From: Sphingomonas_L flavalba_A
Lineage (GTDB): Bacteria > Pseudomonadota > Alphaproteobacteria > Sphingomonadales > Sphingomonadaceae
Direction: 5' to 3'
Assembly (NCBI RefSeq): GCF_047553045.1
Contig: NZ_CP180208.1
Span: 186,001-250,000 of the forward strand
Length of the DNA stretch: 64,000 bases
Positions 33,317 to 44,562 of the stretch are shown piece after piece (position 1 is the stretch's first letter; each line of letters opens with the position of its first letter). Made by a program: the position numbers and the translations under genes. Below the pieces are notes generated by a model. That model was given only the letters and a program-made list of their open reading frames with translations. It did no database searches and was not told the origin of the DNA.

Positions 33317-34642
33317 TTAATCGGGGTCCTGCTCGATCGACGGCCGGGCCAGCGGCTGCGGCGCTCCGGCCAGCGCGCGGTCCAGTTGTTCGCGGTCCAG
33401 CGCCCCGTCCCAGCGGGCAACGACCACCGTCGCCACCGCGTTGCCGATGAAGTTGGTCAGCGACCGGCACTCGCTCATGAACCGGTCCACCCCCAGGATC
33501 AGCGCCATGCCGGCGACCGGGACCGACGGCACGATCGACAGCGTCGCCGCCAGGGTGATGAAGCCGGCGCCGGTCACCCCGGCGGCGCCCTTGGAACTGA
33601 TCATCGCGATCAGCAGCAGTGCGATCTGGTCGCCCAGCGACAGGTCGACATTGCACGCCTGGGCGATGAACAGCGCCGCCAGCGACATATAGATGTTGGT
33701 GCCGTCGAGGTTGAACGAATAGCCGGTCGGCACGACCAGCCCGACCACCGGCTTGCTGCACCCGGCCGCCTGCATCTTGTCGATCAGGCTGGGCAGCGCG
33801 GCTTCCGAAGAGGATGTGCCGAGCACCAGCAGCAACTCCGCCTTCAGATAGCGGCAGAGCGCGAGGATCGAAAAACCGGTCAGCCGCGCGATGGCGCCGA
33901 GCACCAGCAGCACGAACAGCAGCGCCGTCAGGTAGAATGTCGCGACCAGCGCGCCGAGGTTGACCAGCGCGCCAAGGCCGTACCGGCCGATGGTGAAGGC
34001 AATGGCGCCAAGCGCGCCGATCGGCGCCGCCGCCATCAATATCGCGACCAGCCGGAACACGACCAGGCCGGTCCGCTCCAGCAGGTCGAGCACCGGCGCC
34101 GCCGGTTCGCCGACCAGCGATAGCGCCACGCCGAACAGGATGGCGATCAGCAGCACCTGCAGAATCGACCCGTCGGTCAGCGCCGACAGCGCCGTCGTCG
34201 GGATGATGGCGAGCAGGAAACCGGTCAGTGACGCTTCATGCGCCTGTTCGCTGAATGTCGCGACCGCGCCGGCGTCCAGCGTCGCCGGGTCGATGTTCAG
34301 CCCGGCGCCCGGCTGCACGACATTGGCGACGACCATCCCGACGATCAGCGCCAGCGTCGAAACGACGAGGAAATAGGCGAACGCCTTGCCGGCCACCCGG
34401 CCGACCGACGCCATTTCCTTCATGCCCGCGATGCCGGTCGCCACGGTCAGGAAGATGACCGGCGCGATGATCATCTTGACCAGCTTGATGAAGCCGTCGC
34501 CGAGCGGCTTCAGCGCCTCGCCGAGCTGTGGCCAGAAATGGCCGATGACCGTGCCGAGCAGGATCGCCGCCAGCACCTGCACATACAGGTGGCGGTACAG
34601 CGGCCGGCGGCCGGGCGGGGCGGCGTTTGCGCTGGCGGAAAT
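33317..34642 (-). CDS. dctA: C4-dicarboxylate/proton symporter (DctA-type), probable AUU start
   Basis: An inner-membrane DAACS-family transporter for succinate, fumarate or malate. It shows GDGFIKLVKMIIAPVIFLTV near the N-terminus, the serine-rich loop GTSSSEAALPSL, and SFNLDGTNIYMSLAALFIAQA, all typical of DctA/GltP. The conserved N-terminal part RRPLYRHLYVQVLAAI begins before the first standard in-frame start (GTG 34582). Between the upstream in-frame stop at 34691-34693 and that GTG there is no ATG, GTG or TTG. ATT at 34640-34642 lies 8 bases after GAGAGGAG, so initiation there (441 residues) seems most likely; GTG 34582 gives 421 residues and removes the conserved start. Confidence 0.88.
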   Translation of the reverse strand: MSASANAAPPGRRPLYRHLYVQVLAAILLGTVIGHFWPQLGEALKPLGDGFIKLVKMIIAPVIFLTVATGIAGMKEMASVGRVAGKAFAYFLVVSTLALIVGMVVANVVQPGAGLNIDPATLDAGAVATFSEQAHEASLTGFLLAIIPTTALSALTDGSILQVLLIAILFGVALSLVGEPAAPVLDLLERTGLVVFRLVAILMAAAPIGALGAIAFTIGRYGLGALVNLGALVATFYLTALLFVLLVLGAIARLTGFSILALCRYLKAELLLVLGTSSSEAALPSLIDKMQAAGCSKPVVGLVVPTGYSFNLDGTNIYMSLAALFIAQACNVDLSLGDQIALLLIAMISSKGAAGVTGAGFITLAATLSIVPSVPVAGMALILGVDRFMSECRSLTNFIGNAVATVVVARWDGALDREQLDRALAGAPQPLARPSIEQDPD

Positions 34643-34742
34643 CGTCGACGCTCCTCTCTGCTCCGGCCGCTTGGGCGCTGGGCACGCCTTCTACTGCCTG
34701 TCTCCGGCGGATGGAATCGGCAACTCGCGGCGGCGCGCCCGT

Positions 34743-35125
34743 TCAGTGTTCCAGCGTGTCGAGGATCGGGCAGTCGGGGCGGCTGTCGCCATGGCAGCGC
34801 GCGGCGAGGTCGAGGAGGACGCGGCGCATCTCCTCCAGCGCCAGCGCCTTGCGGCCAAGCGCCTCGGCGCGGGCGGTGGCGAGCGCCTTGACGTCGGCGG
34901 AGGACCGGCCGGCGTCGCTCCACAGGCCGAGCAGGGTGCGGATCTCTTCGATCGGGAAGCCCAGGTCGCGCGCGTTGGCGATGAAGCGCAGGCGGTGGAC
35001 GTCGGCGTCCGAATAGTCGCGATAGCCGCTGTCGCGCCGGGGCGGTGCCGGCACCAGCCCGATCGCCTCGTAATGGCGGATCATCCGCGCCGAAACGCCG
35101 CTCGCCGCCGCCGCCGGGCCGATCT

Positions 35126-35129
<4 letters not shown>
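34743..35129 (-). CDS. cueR: CueR-type copper-responsive MerR regulator
   Basis: A 128-residue MerR-family activator. The helix-turn-helix begins KIGPAAAASGVSARMIRHYEAIGL. The C-terminal metal loop has Cys112 and Cys120 (CHGDSRPDC), the same positions as the copper-binding pair of E. coli CueR. The ATG overlaps the copper ATPase stop (ATGA), so the sensor is made from the ATPase transcript and would regulate its own synthesis through the site at 37545-37575. Cu(I), Ag(I) or Au(I) are the expected signals. Confidence 0.93.
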
Positions 35130-37519
<2,390 letters not shown>

Positions 37520-37544
37520 GTGAGTCGATCCTGTCATGCCGACC

Positions 37545-37575
37545 CAGATAGGGTCTGACATCATGTCAGGGTCAA
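37545..37575 (-). promoter_or_regulatory. CueR-type promoter of the copper ATPase-cueR operon
   Basis: Reading leftward, TTGACC (37570-37575) and TATCTG (37545-37550) are 19 bases apart, the stretched spacing typical of MerR-family promoters. Between them lies the perfect 15-base palindrome CTGACATGATGTCAG (37555-37569), the expected CueR dimer site. A near copy stands 35 bases away facing copA. Confidence 0.75.
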
Positions 37576-37603
37576 GCGGCCGGTGAAAATGCGCAAAAGG
37601 GGG

Positions 37604-37624
37604 TTGACCCTGCCATAATGTCAG
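37604..37624 (+). promoter_or_regulatory. Second CueR-type site, facing copA
   Basis: TTGACC (37604-37609) is followed directly by CTGCCATAATGTCAG (37610-37624), which matches the ATPase operator in 13 of 15 positions and keeps its dyad except for one base. It lies 14 bases before the copA start. The -10 partner is not obvious. Confidence 0.6.
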
Positions 37625-37637
37625 GTGCGATTGGCCG

Positions 37638-39440
37638 GTGATGGCATTCACGCGCCCGGCTCTGAACATCACCGCCCCCGTCGACCGGCGAGGGTTGCTG
37701 CGCGGCGCCGCCGCGTTTGGCGGCACCGCCGCCTTCGCGCCATGGTTCCCCGGCTGGGCGCAGCCGGTGTCGGCGGGGATCGTCCGGGCGCCGACGGTGC
37801 TGTCGGGCGGCGACATCCACCTGCGCATCGCCCACCAGATGCTGAGCATCGACGGCAAGACCCGCCACGCCATCGGCCTCAACGGCACCGTGCCGGGGCC
37901 GCTGCTGCGCCTGCGCGAGGGGCAGGACGTGCGCCTGCACGTCGAGAATGCGCTGGACGAGGACAGTTCGATCCACTGGCACGGGTTGCTGCTGCCGGCC
38001 CATATGGACGGGGTGCCCGGCGTCAGCTTTCCCGGCATCGCGCCGCGCGCCACCTTCGTCTACGAATTCCCGGTCCGTCAGGCCGGGACCTACTGGTATC
38101 ACAGCCATTCCGGCCTGCAGGAGCAGATGGGCCATTACGGCCCGATCGTCATCGACCCCGCCGGCCCCGACCCGATCGGTTCCGACCGCGAGCATGTCGT
38201 GGTGCTGTCGGACCACAGCCCGTTCCACCCGCACGCGATCTTCCGCAAGCTGAAGCTGCAGGGCGGGTATTTCAATCGCCAGAAGCAGACGCTGGCCGAC
38301 CAGCTGCGCGGCGAGGGGCAGTCGGCGGCGGAACGCTTTGCCTGGGGCGCGATGCGGATGGACCCGACCGACATTTCCGACGTGACCGGCGCCGCCTATA
38401 CCTATCTGGTCAACGGCCACGGCCCCGCCGACAACTGGACGGCGCTGTTCGCGCCGGGCGAGCGGGTGCGGTTGCGCCTGATCAACGCTTCGGCGATGAC
38501 CACCTTCAACGTCCGCATCCCCGGCCTGACGATGACCGTGGTGCAGGCCGATGGGCTCGATGTCCGCCCGGTGACGGTCGACGAACTGCAGATCGCGATC
38601 GCCGAGACCTATGACGTGATCGTCACCCCGGCCGAGGACTGCGCCTATACGCTGGTCGGCGAAAGCGTCGACCGATCCGGCATGGCGCGCGCCACCCTTG
38701 CCCCGCGCGCCGGCATGGCCGCGCCGGTGCCGCCGCTGCGCCCGCGCCCGACCGCGACGATGGCGGATATGGGCATGGGCGGCATGGCGCACGGCGGCGA
38801 CGCCTGCACCGCCGAGCATGCGGCGATGGGCCATTGCACTCCGGCGGCGCACGGTGCGCCCACCGGCGCGCCGGCAATGGATCACGGCATGCGCGATTTC
38901 GCCAATGCGCCAGAGGTAAAACGCACGCCGGTCGTCCAGTCGATATCGCCGATGCCGGTCGACCGCACCGGGGAGCCGGGGCAGGGGCTGGCCGATGCCG
39001 GCCACCGCGTCCTCGTCTATCGCGACCTTGTCGCTACCAGCCGCAACCCGGACATCCGCGCCCCGGCGCGGGCGATGCGCATCCACCTGACCGGCAACAT
39101 GGAACGCTATATGTGGGCGTTCGACGGCACGACGCTGAACGCGGTCACCGCGCCGATCCCGTTCCGCCAGGACGAGCGGGTCCGCATCACCCTGGTCAAC
39201 GACACGATGATGGGCCACCCGATCCACCTGCACGGCCATTTCTTCGAGCTGGTGACCGGCCATGGCGACCATGCGCCGCGCAAGCACACGGTGCAGGTCC
39301 AGCCGGGCGGCACGGTGACGTTCGACGTGACGATGGATGCGCCCGGCGACTGGGCGTTCCACTGCCACATGCTGTACCACATGCACGCCGGGATGATGCA
39401 GGTCGTCACCGTCCGGCCGGTCGAAGGCGCGCCGGCATGA
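37638..39440 (+). CDS. copA: CopA-type multicopper oxidase, periplasmic, Tat-exported
   Basis: A 600-residue copper oxidase that detoxifies Cu(I) in the periplasm. The Tat signal has DRRGLLRGAAAFGG near the N-terminus. Copper ligands are all visible: SIHWHGLLLP and WYHSHSGLQEQMG in domain 1, then HPIHLHGHFFEL and the type-1 segment FHCHMLYHMHAGMM at the C-terminus. A Met/His-rich insert (MADMGMGGMAHGGDACTAEH to AMDHGM, about 375-420) is likely a copper-holding loop and shares the motif CTAEHAAMGHC with CopB. Start is GTG 37638 or ATG 37641. The stop overlaps the copB start (ATGA). Confidence 0.93.
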   Translation: MMAFTRPALNITAPVDRRGLLRGAAAFGGTAAFAPWFPGWAQPVSAGIVRAPTVLSGGDIHLRIAHQMLSIDGKTRHAIGLNGTVPGPLLRLREGQDVRLHVENALDEDSSIHWHGLLLPAHMDGVPGVSFPGIAPRATFVYEFPVRQAGTYWYHSHSGLQEQMGHYGPIVIDPAGPDPIGSDREHVVVLSDHSPFHPHAIFRKLKLQGGYFNRQKQTLADQLRGEGQSAAERFAWGAMRMDPTDISDVTGAAYTYLVNGHGPADNWTALFAPGERVRLRLINASAMTTFNVRIPGLTMTVVQADGLDVRPVTVDELQIAIAETYDVIVTPAEDCAYTLVGESVDRSGMARATLAPRAGMAAPVPPLRPRPTATMADMGMGGMAHGGDACTAEHAAMGHCTPAAHGAPTGAPAMDHGMRDFANAPEVKRTPVVQSISPMPVDRTGEPGQGLADAGHRVLVYRDLVATSRNPDIRAPARAMRIHLTGNMERYMWAFDGTTLNAVTAPIPFRQDERVRITLVNDTMMGHPIHLHGHFFELVTGHGDHAPRKHTVQVQPGGTVTFDVTMDAPGDWAFHCHMLYHMHAGMMQVVTVRPVEGAPA

Positions 39441-40444
39441 GCGCGGCGCTTGCCCTTGCTGCCGCGCTGGCGGCGCCGCAGGCGCACGGCGATGGCCATG
39501 CGGTACCGCTGCCCCCCGCCTGTACCGCCGAACATGCGGCGATGGGGCATTGCACCCTGCCACAGGCCCCGCCGCCACCCGCCCCGGCCTGCACCGCCGA
39601 GCACGCCGCCATGGGCCATTGCACCCTGCCGGCCGCCCCCGCGCCGGACCCCCATGCCGGGCATGCGCTGCCGGAACCGGCCGCCGCCGGAACCGCCCTG
39701 CCGGCGGGAACCGCGCCGCCGCCGCCCGCGTCGGCGGCGGATTATGCCGACCGGGTCTGGGGCGGCGCGGCGATGGCGGCGTCGCGCGCCGCGCTGCGCC
39801 GCGACCATGGCGGCGGCCGCTTTTCCCAGCTGATCGTCAACCTTGCCGAATATCAGGCGCAGCGCGGCCGCGACGGCTATCGCTGGGCGGCGGAGGGCTG
39901 GTTCGGCGGCGACATCAACCGCGTCGTCGTCAAGACGGAGGGCGAGGGCGTTTTCGGCGGCGGCGTCGACCATGCCGAGGGGCAGTTGCTCTACAGCCGG
40001 GCGATCGACCCCTATTTCAACCTGCAGGCCGGTGCGCGGCAGGATTTCGCGCGCGGCCGGGCGCGCAGCTACGCCACCGTCGGGGTCGAGGGGCTGGCGC
40101 CTTACTGGTTCGAGGTGGAAGCGGCGTTGTTCATGTCCGACCGCGGTGCCCTGTTCGCTCGGCTCGGCGGCAGCTACGACCAGCGCATCACCCAGCGGCT
40201 GATCCTGCAGCCGCGCGCCGAACTGAACCTCGCCGCGCAGGCGGTGCCGAAAAACGGCGTCGGCGCCGGCCTGACCGATGTCGCGCTGGGCCTGCGCCTG
40301 CGCTACGAGGTGGTGCGCGAATGGGCGCCCTATGTCGGCCTGTCCTGGCACCGCAAGGCCGGCGCCACCGCCCGCCTCGCCCGCGTGGCGGGAGAGGATG
40401 TTTCGGCCACCAGCATCGTCTTCGGCGTCCGCGCCTGGTTCTGA
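39437..40444 (+). CDS. copB: CopB copper-resistance outer-membrane protein
   Basis: A 335-residue protein starting at an ATG that overlaps the copA stop. After a short signal (cleavage near APQAHG) it carries two copies of CTAEHAAMGHC (at about 29-39 and 51-61) in a Pro/Ala/His linker. A beta-barrel CopB domain follows from about residue 110 (YADRVWGGAAMAASRAALRR, GYRWAAEGWFGGDINRVVVK), ending in the usual aromatic VRAWF. CopB sits in the outer membrane and works with CopA. The repeated motif is expected to bind copper through Cys, His and Met. Confidence 0.92.
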   Translation: MSAALALAAALAAPQAHGDGHAVPLPPACTAEHAAMGHCTLPQAPPPPAPACTAEHAAMGHCTLPAAPAPDPHAGHALPEPAAAGTALPAGTAPPPPASAADYADRVWGGAAMAASRAALRRDHGGGRFSQLIVNLAEYQAQRGRDGYRWAAEGWFGGDINRVVVKTEGEGVFGGGVDHAEGQLLYSRAIDPYFNLQAGARQDFARGRARSYATVGVEGLAPYWFEVEAALFMSDRGALFARLGGSYDQRITQRLILQPRAELNLAAQAVPKNGVGAGLTDVALGLRLRYEVVREWAPYVGLSWHRKAGATARLARVAGEDVSATSIVFGVRAWF

Positions 40445-40445
40445 T

Positions 40446-40646
40446 TCAGCCGTCGATGTAGCTGCGGTAAGCGATCACGTCGTTGCTGGTCTGGATATAG
40501 AGCGCATCCTGCACCTCGGGCGGCAGGGTCGCGGCCTCGGCCAGCGCCTCGGCCAGCGTGCCGTAAAGCACCGTCTCGGCGGTCCCGCCAACTGCGTCGT
40601 CGAGCAGATAGAGCCTGACCGGCACGTCTTCGGAAATCGTCCGCAT
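40446..40646 (-). CDS. Small hypothetical protein behind mmsB
   Basis: A 66-residue acidic protein (MRTISEDVPVRLYLLDDAVG to AYRSYIDG) with no signal peptide or membrane helix. It begins 19 bases after the mmsB stop, on the same strand, as the last gene of the valine operon. The pattern of VQDALYIQTSNDVIAYRS suggests a small alpha/beta fold. No family or function is recognised. The position and codon use resemble real genes nearby. Confidence 0.6.
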   Translation of the reverse strand: MRTISEDVPVRLYLLDDAVGGTAETVLYGTLAEALAEAATLPPEVQDALYIQTSNDVIAYRSYIDG

Positions 40647-40665
40647 CGCCGCGCGCCCCGCCCGC

Positions 40666-41547
40666 TTATTGCCCGTCGAGCAGCTTGATGATCGCGGAGA
40701 AATCCAGTCCGCCGTGCCCGGCATTGTGAAACGCCTGGTACAGCGCCTCGGCGGTCGCGCCCATCGGCACGCTGGCGTCGACGCTCTGCGCGGCCGCCAT
40801 CGCCAGCTTCAGGTCCTTCAGCTGCAGCGCGGCGGCAAACCCGCCCTGGTAATCGCGGTCGGCCGGGCTTTCCGGGCCGACGCCGGGCACCGGGCAATAA
40901 CTGGTCATCGACCAGTTCTGGCCGCTCGCCTTGGACGAGATATCGTAGAACGTCTGCAGGTCCAGCCCCAGCTTGCGCGCCAGAACGAACGTCTCGCAGG
41001 TCGCGATCATCGACGCGCCGAGCAGCATGTTGTTGCAGATCTTCGCTGCCTGCCCGCTGCCGGACGGGCCGGCATGGATCACCGCCTTGCCCATCGCCGC
41101 CAGCACCGGCTCGGCGCGGGCGAAGTCGGCGGCGGACCCGCCGACCATGAAGGTCAGCGTGCCGGCATTGGCGGCGGCGATGCCGCCCGACACCGGCGCG
41201 TCGACCATGCCCAGCCCGCGCGCGCCAGCCGCCGCGCCCACCGCCCGCGCGGTATCGACGTCGATCGTCGAACAGTCGAGCAGCAGCGCGCCCGGTGCGG
41301 CGGCGGCGAAAATCTCGCCCTCGTAAACGGCGCGGACATGCTTGCCGGCCGGCAGCATCGTCACGACCGCATCGGCGCCGTCAACCGCGTCGGCGGCCGA
41401 TGCCGCCACCAGGCATCCGGCGTCGGCGGCGCGGGCGAGCGCCGCTTCCGCCAGGTCGAACGCACGCACCGCATGGCCTTTCTTGGCCAGGTTCGCGGCC
41501 ATGCCGCCGCCCATATTGCCCAGCCCGATGAAAGCGATGCGTGCCAT
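40666..41547 (-). CDS. mmsB: 3-hydroxyisobutyrate dehydrogenase
   Basis: MmsB oxidises 3-hydroxyisobutyrate to methylmalonate semialdehyde in valine breakdown, using NAD. The 293-residue protein shows the dinucleotide motif FIGLGNMGGGMAANL, the substrate loop DAPVSGGIAAA and the catalytic Lys in GSGQAAKICNNML. It follows the enoyl-CoA hydratase gene by 42 bases on the same strand. No mmsA stands beside it; the only MmsA-type enzyme in this window is in the inositol operon. Confidence 0.94.
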   Translation of the reverse strand: MARIAFIGLGNMGGGMAANLAKKGHAVRAFDLAEAALARAADAGCLVAASAADAVDGADAVVTMLPAGKHVRAVYEGEIFAAAAPGALLLDCSTIDVDTARAVGAAAGARGLGMVDAPVSGGIAAANAGTLTFMVGGSAADFARAEPVLAAMGKAVIHAGPSGSGQAAKICNNMLLGASMIATCETFVLARKLGLDLQTFYDISSKASGQNWSMTSYCPVPGVGPESPADRDYQGGFAAALQLKDLKLAMAAAQSVDASVPMGATAEALYQAFHNAGHGGLDFSAIIKLLDGQ

Positions 41548-41589
41548 TGTCCCGTGTCCTGTCCGTTCAACCCATGGGTTCGCCGGGGC

Positions 41590-42366
41590 TTAGCGCCCCT
41601 GCCACACCCCTTTGCGCTTCTCGACGAAGGCGGTCATCCCCTCCGCCTTGTCCTCGGTCGCCGCCAGCCCGGCGAACAGCCGCCGCTCGAACTGGATGCC
41701 CATGCCCAGCCCGGTCTCGAACGCGGCGTTGACCATCTCCTTGTTGGCGATCGTGGCAAGCGGCGGCATCGCGGCAATCGCCTCGGCGGTCTTCAGCGCC
41801 TCGGCGATCAGCTCGGCGGCGGGGACGACGCGCGACACCAGGCTGGCGCGTTCCGCCTCGGCGGCGTCCATGAACCGGCCGGTCAGGCACATCTCCATCG
41901 CCTTGGCCTTGCCGACGGCGCGGGTCAGGCGCTGCGATCCGCCCATGCCCGGCGCGACGCCCAGCTTGATCTCCGGCTGGCCGAATTTCGCGCTGTCCGC
42001 CGCGATGATGAAATCGGCCATCATCGCCAGTTCGCATCCGCCACCCAATGCAAAGCCGGCGACGGCGGCGATCCACGGCTTGCGCGTCGCCGTCACCCGT
42101 TCCCAGCCGGCGAACAGGTTCTCGCCATAGACGCGGGCAAAGCCCATCGGCTGCATTTCCTTGATGTCGGCGCCGGCGGCGAACGCCTTCTCGCTGCCGG
42201 TCAGCACCGCGCAGCGTTGTTCGGCGTCCGCGTCATAAGCGGCGAAGGCGGCGATCAGGTCGGCCAGCACCTGCGCGTTCAGCGCGTTCAGCGCCTGCGG
42301 GCGGTTGAGGGTGATCAGCGTCACCGGCCCCCGCGTCTCGACAAGGATCGTCTCGTAATCCGCCAT
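41590..42366 (-). CDS. Enoyl-CoA hydratase (methacrylyl-CoA hydration in valine catabolism)
   Basis: A 258-residue crotonase. GAAGGAG eight bases before ATG 42366 favours this start over the GTG at 42375. Both catalytic Glu positions fit short-chain hydratases: ALGGGCELAMMADFIIA and PEIKLGVAPGMGGSQRL. The oxyanion hole is in KAFAAGADIKEM. Set between hydroxyisobutyryl-CoA hydrolase and mmsB, it most likely hydrates methacrylyl-CoA, though general short-chain activity is usual for the family. Confidence 0.92.
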   Translation of the reverse strand: MADYETILVETRGPVTLITLNRPQALNALNAQVLADLIAAFAAYDADAEQRCAVLTGSEKAFAAGADIKEMQPMGFARVYGENLFAGWERVTATRKPWIAAVAGFALGGGCELAMMADFIIAADSAKFGQPEIKLGVAPGMGGSQRLTRAVGKAKAMEMCLTGRFMDAAEAERASLVSRVVPAAELIAEALKTAEAIAAMPPLATIANKEMVNAAFETGLGMGIQFERRLFAGLAATEDKAEGMTAFVEKRKGVWQGR

Positions 42367-42382
42367 GCTCGTCACTCCTTCT

Positions 42383-43426
42383 CTACAGCGGCGTCCATTC
42401 CTGGTCGGCCGGCAATGGTGCGAAAAACGAATCGACCAGTGCGTCGCTCACCGCTTCCGGGGTGGCGGGGTTCCAGCGCGGCGCATTGTCCTTGTCGATG
42501 ATCAGCGCGCGCACCCCTTCCAGAAAGTCGGGCTGGCGGCAGATGCGGGTGGCGATCCGGTACTCGGCGGTCATTTCGTCGGCGAAGTCGCGGCGTTCGC
42601 GCGCCTCGGCCAGCAGCCGCAACGACACCTTGCAGGTCTGCGGACTCTTGGTCGCCAGCGTTGCCAGTTCGGCCTTCGCCCATTCGGAGCCGTCCGCCTT
42701 CAGCGCCGCGAGGATATCCTCATACCGCTCGGCGGCGAACAGCCGGTCGATCGTTTCGCGCCGGCCGAGGATGCGCGCCGGCGGCGGCGTCACCGCCGCC
42801 TCGGCCAGAATCGCGGCGACATCGCCCGGCGCCTCGGCCAGCCGCTGCTTGACCCCGGCCAGTTCGGCGGACGGGATGTAGTGGGTGGCAAGGCCCAGCG
42901 CCATGCACTCGGCCCCGTCGATCCGCGCCCCGGTCAGCGCCAGGAACGCCCCGGTCCGCCCCGGCAGCCGCGACAGATACCAGCCGCCGCCGACATCCGG
43001 GAACAGGCCGATGCCGCTTTCCGGCATCGCATAGCGGGTCTGCTCGGTGGCGACGCGGTACCGCGCCGGCTGCGAAAGGCCGACCCCGCCGCCCATCGTT
43101 ATCCCGTCCATGAACGCGACGATCGGCTTGCTGTAGGTGAACAGCAAATGGTTCAGCCGGTATTCGGCGCGAAAGAAGCGCGCGGCATCGGCGCCGTCGC
43201 CACCGCCGCTCTCGGCGATCATGCGGATGTCGCCGCCGGCGCAGAACCCGCGCCCCTCGGCATGGTCGATGGTCACCAGCCGCACCGCCGGGTCGTCGCG
43301 CCAGCGCAGCAGCGCGGCGATCATCGCCTCGCACATCGCCAGGTTCAGCGCGTGGATCGCCTTCGGCCGGTTCAGCCGGATGCGGCCGACGCCGCCTTCC
43401 TCCTCGATCAGCACGTCGGTGGTCAT
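42383..43426 (-). CDS. 3-hydroxyisobutyryl-CoA hydrolase
   Basis: A 347-residue crotonase-fold hydrolase that frees 3-hydroxyisobutyrate from CoA, a step special to valine breakdown. It is longer than hydratases and has the typical GRGFCAGGDIRMIAE oxyanion region, ITMGGGVGLS and PESGIGLFPDVGGGWYLSRL. The C-terminal extension (EWAKAELATLATKSPQTCKV) is characteristic. Its ATG overlaps the dehydrogenase stop (ATGA), and the hydratase starts 17 bases after its own stop. Confidence 0.93.
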   Translation of the reverse strand: MTTDVLIEEEGGVGRIRLNRPKAIHALNLAMCEAMIAALLRWRDDPAVRLVTIDHAEGRGFCAGGDIRMIAESGGGDGADAARFFRAEYRLNHLLFTYSKPIVAFMDGITMGGGVGLSQPARYRVATEQTRYAMPESGIGLFPDVGGGWYLSRLPGRTGAFLALTGARIDGAECMALGLATHYIPSAELAGVKQRLAEAPGDVAAILAEAAVTPPPARILGRRETIDRLFAAERYEDILAALKADGSEWAKAELATLATKSPQTCKVSLRLLAEARERRDFADEMTAEYRIATRICRQPDFLEGVRALIIDKDNAPRWNPATPEAVSDALVDSFFAPLPADQEWTPL

Positions 43427-44562
43427 TGGCGCAGCAGCTCCCGTGCGACGATCATCCGCATCACCTCGTTGGTTCCCTCCAGAATCCGGTGGACGCGCAG
43501 GTCGCGCCAGAAACGCTCGACCGGATAATCCTGCAGATAGCCATAGCCGCCGTGCAGCTGCAGCGCCCGGTCGACCACCGCCGATCCGGTATCGGTCGCC
43601 AGCCGCTTGGCCATCGCCGCGAACTTGGTCTTGTCCGGCGCGTTTTCCGTCACCCGCGCCGCGGCGGCGTAGAGCAGGGTGCGCGCCGCCTGCAATTCCG
43701 TCTCCATGTCGGCCAGGGTGAACTGGCTGTTCTGGAAATCGGCGATCGCCTTGCCGAACTGGCGGCGCTCGCGGGTATAGGCGATCGCTTCGTCCAGCGC
43801 GCGCTGCGCCCCGCCCAGCGAACAGGCGCCGATGTTCAGCCGCCCGCCGTCCAGCCCGGCCATCGCGATGCGGAAGCCTTCGCCCTCGCCGCCGACCCGG
43901 TTGGCGACCGGCACGCGGACATTGTCGAAATTGACCTGCGCGGTCGGCTGGGCATGCCAGCCGAGCTTCTTCTCCTGCGCGCCGAAACTGACGCCGGGCA
44001 TGTCCTTCTCGATGACCAGGCAGCTGATGCCCTTCGGCCCGTCCTCGCCGGTGCGGACCATCGTCACATAGATGTCATTAACGCCGCCGCCGGAAATGAA
44101 CGCCTTCGATCCGCTGACGACATAATGGTCGCCGTCCAGCACCGCCCGCGTCCGCAGCGCCGCCGCGTCGGACCCGGACGACGGCTCGGTCAGGCAATAG
44201 GACGCGATCCGCTCGCACCCGACCAGCGACGGCAGATAGGCGTCCTTCACCGCCTGCGATCCGTAACGGTCGATCATCCACGATGCCATGTTGTGGATCG
44301 AAATGAACGCGCTTGTCGCCGGACAGCCATAGGCCATCGCTTCCATGATCAGCGCCGATTCCAGCCGACCGAGGCCGATGCCGCCGCTCGCCTCCGATAC
44401 GTAGATCGCGCCGAAACCAAGCTCCGCCGCCGCCTTCACCGTGTCGCGCGGAAAAATATGCTTCTCGTCCCATTCCGCCGCGTGCGGGGTGATCGCGTCG
44501 GCGGTGAACTTGCGCGCCATGTCCTGGATCGCGCGTTGTTCGTCAGTCAGGTCAAATTGCAT
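43423..44562 (-). CDS. Isobutyryl-CoA dehydrogenase-type acyl-CoA dehydrogenase
   Basis: A 379-residue FAD enzyme, the first gene of the valine operon, which would desaturate isobutyryl-CoA to methacrylyl-CoA. It shows the FAD/substrate segment YCLTEPSSGSDAAALRTRA, GFRIAMAGLDGGRLNIGACS, LQLHGGYGYLQDYPVERFWR and the catalytic Glu in ILEGTNEVMRMIVAREL. The last position matches the short-branched-chain group. The operon partners make isobutyryl-CoA the best substrate guess. Confidence 0.92.
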   Translation of the reverse strand: MQFDLTDEQRAIQDMARKFTADAITPHAAEWDEKHIFPRDTVKAAAELGFGAIYVSEASGGIGLGRLESALIMEAMAYGCPATSAFISIHNMASWMIDRYGSQAVKDAYLPSLVGCERIASYCLTEPSSGSDAAALRTRAVLDGDHYVVSGSKAFISGGGVNDIYVTMVRTGEDGPKGISCLVIEKDMPGVSFGAQEKKLGWHAQPTAQVNFDNVRVPVANRVGGEGEGFRIAMAGLDGGRLNIGACSLGGAQRALDEAIAYTRERRQFGKAIADFQNSQFTLADMETELQAARTLLYAAAARVTENAPDKTKFAAMAKRLATDTGSAVVDRALQLHGGYGYLQDYPVERFWRDLRVHRILEGTNEVMRMIVARELLRQ

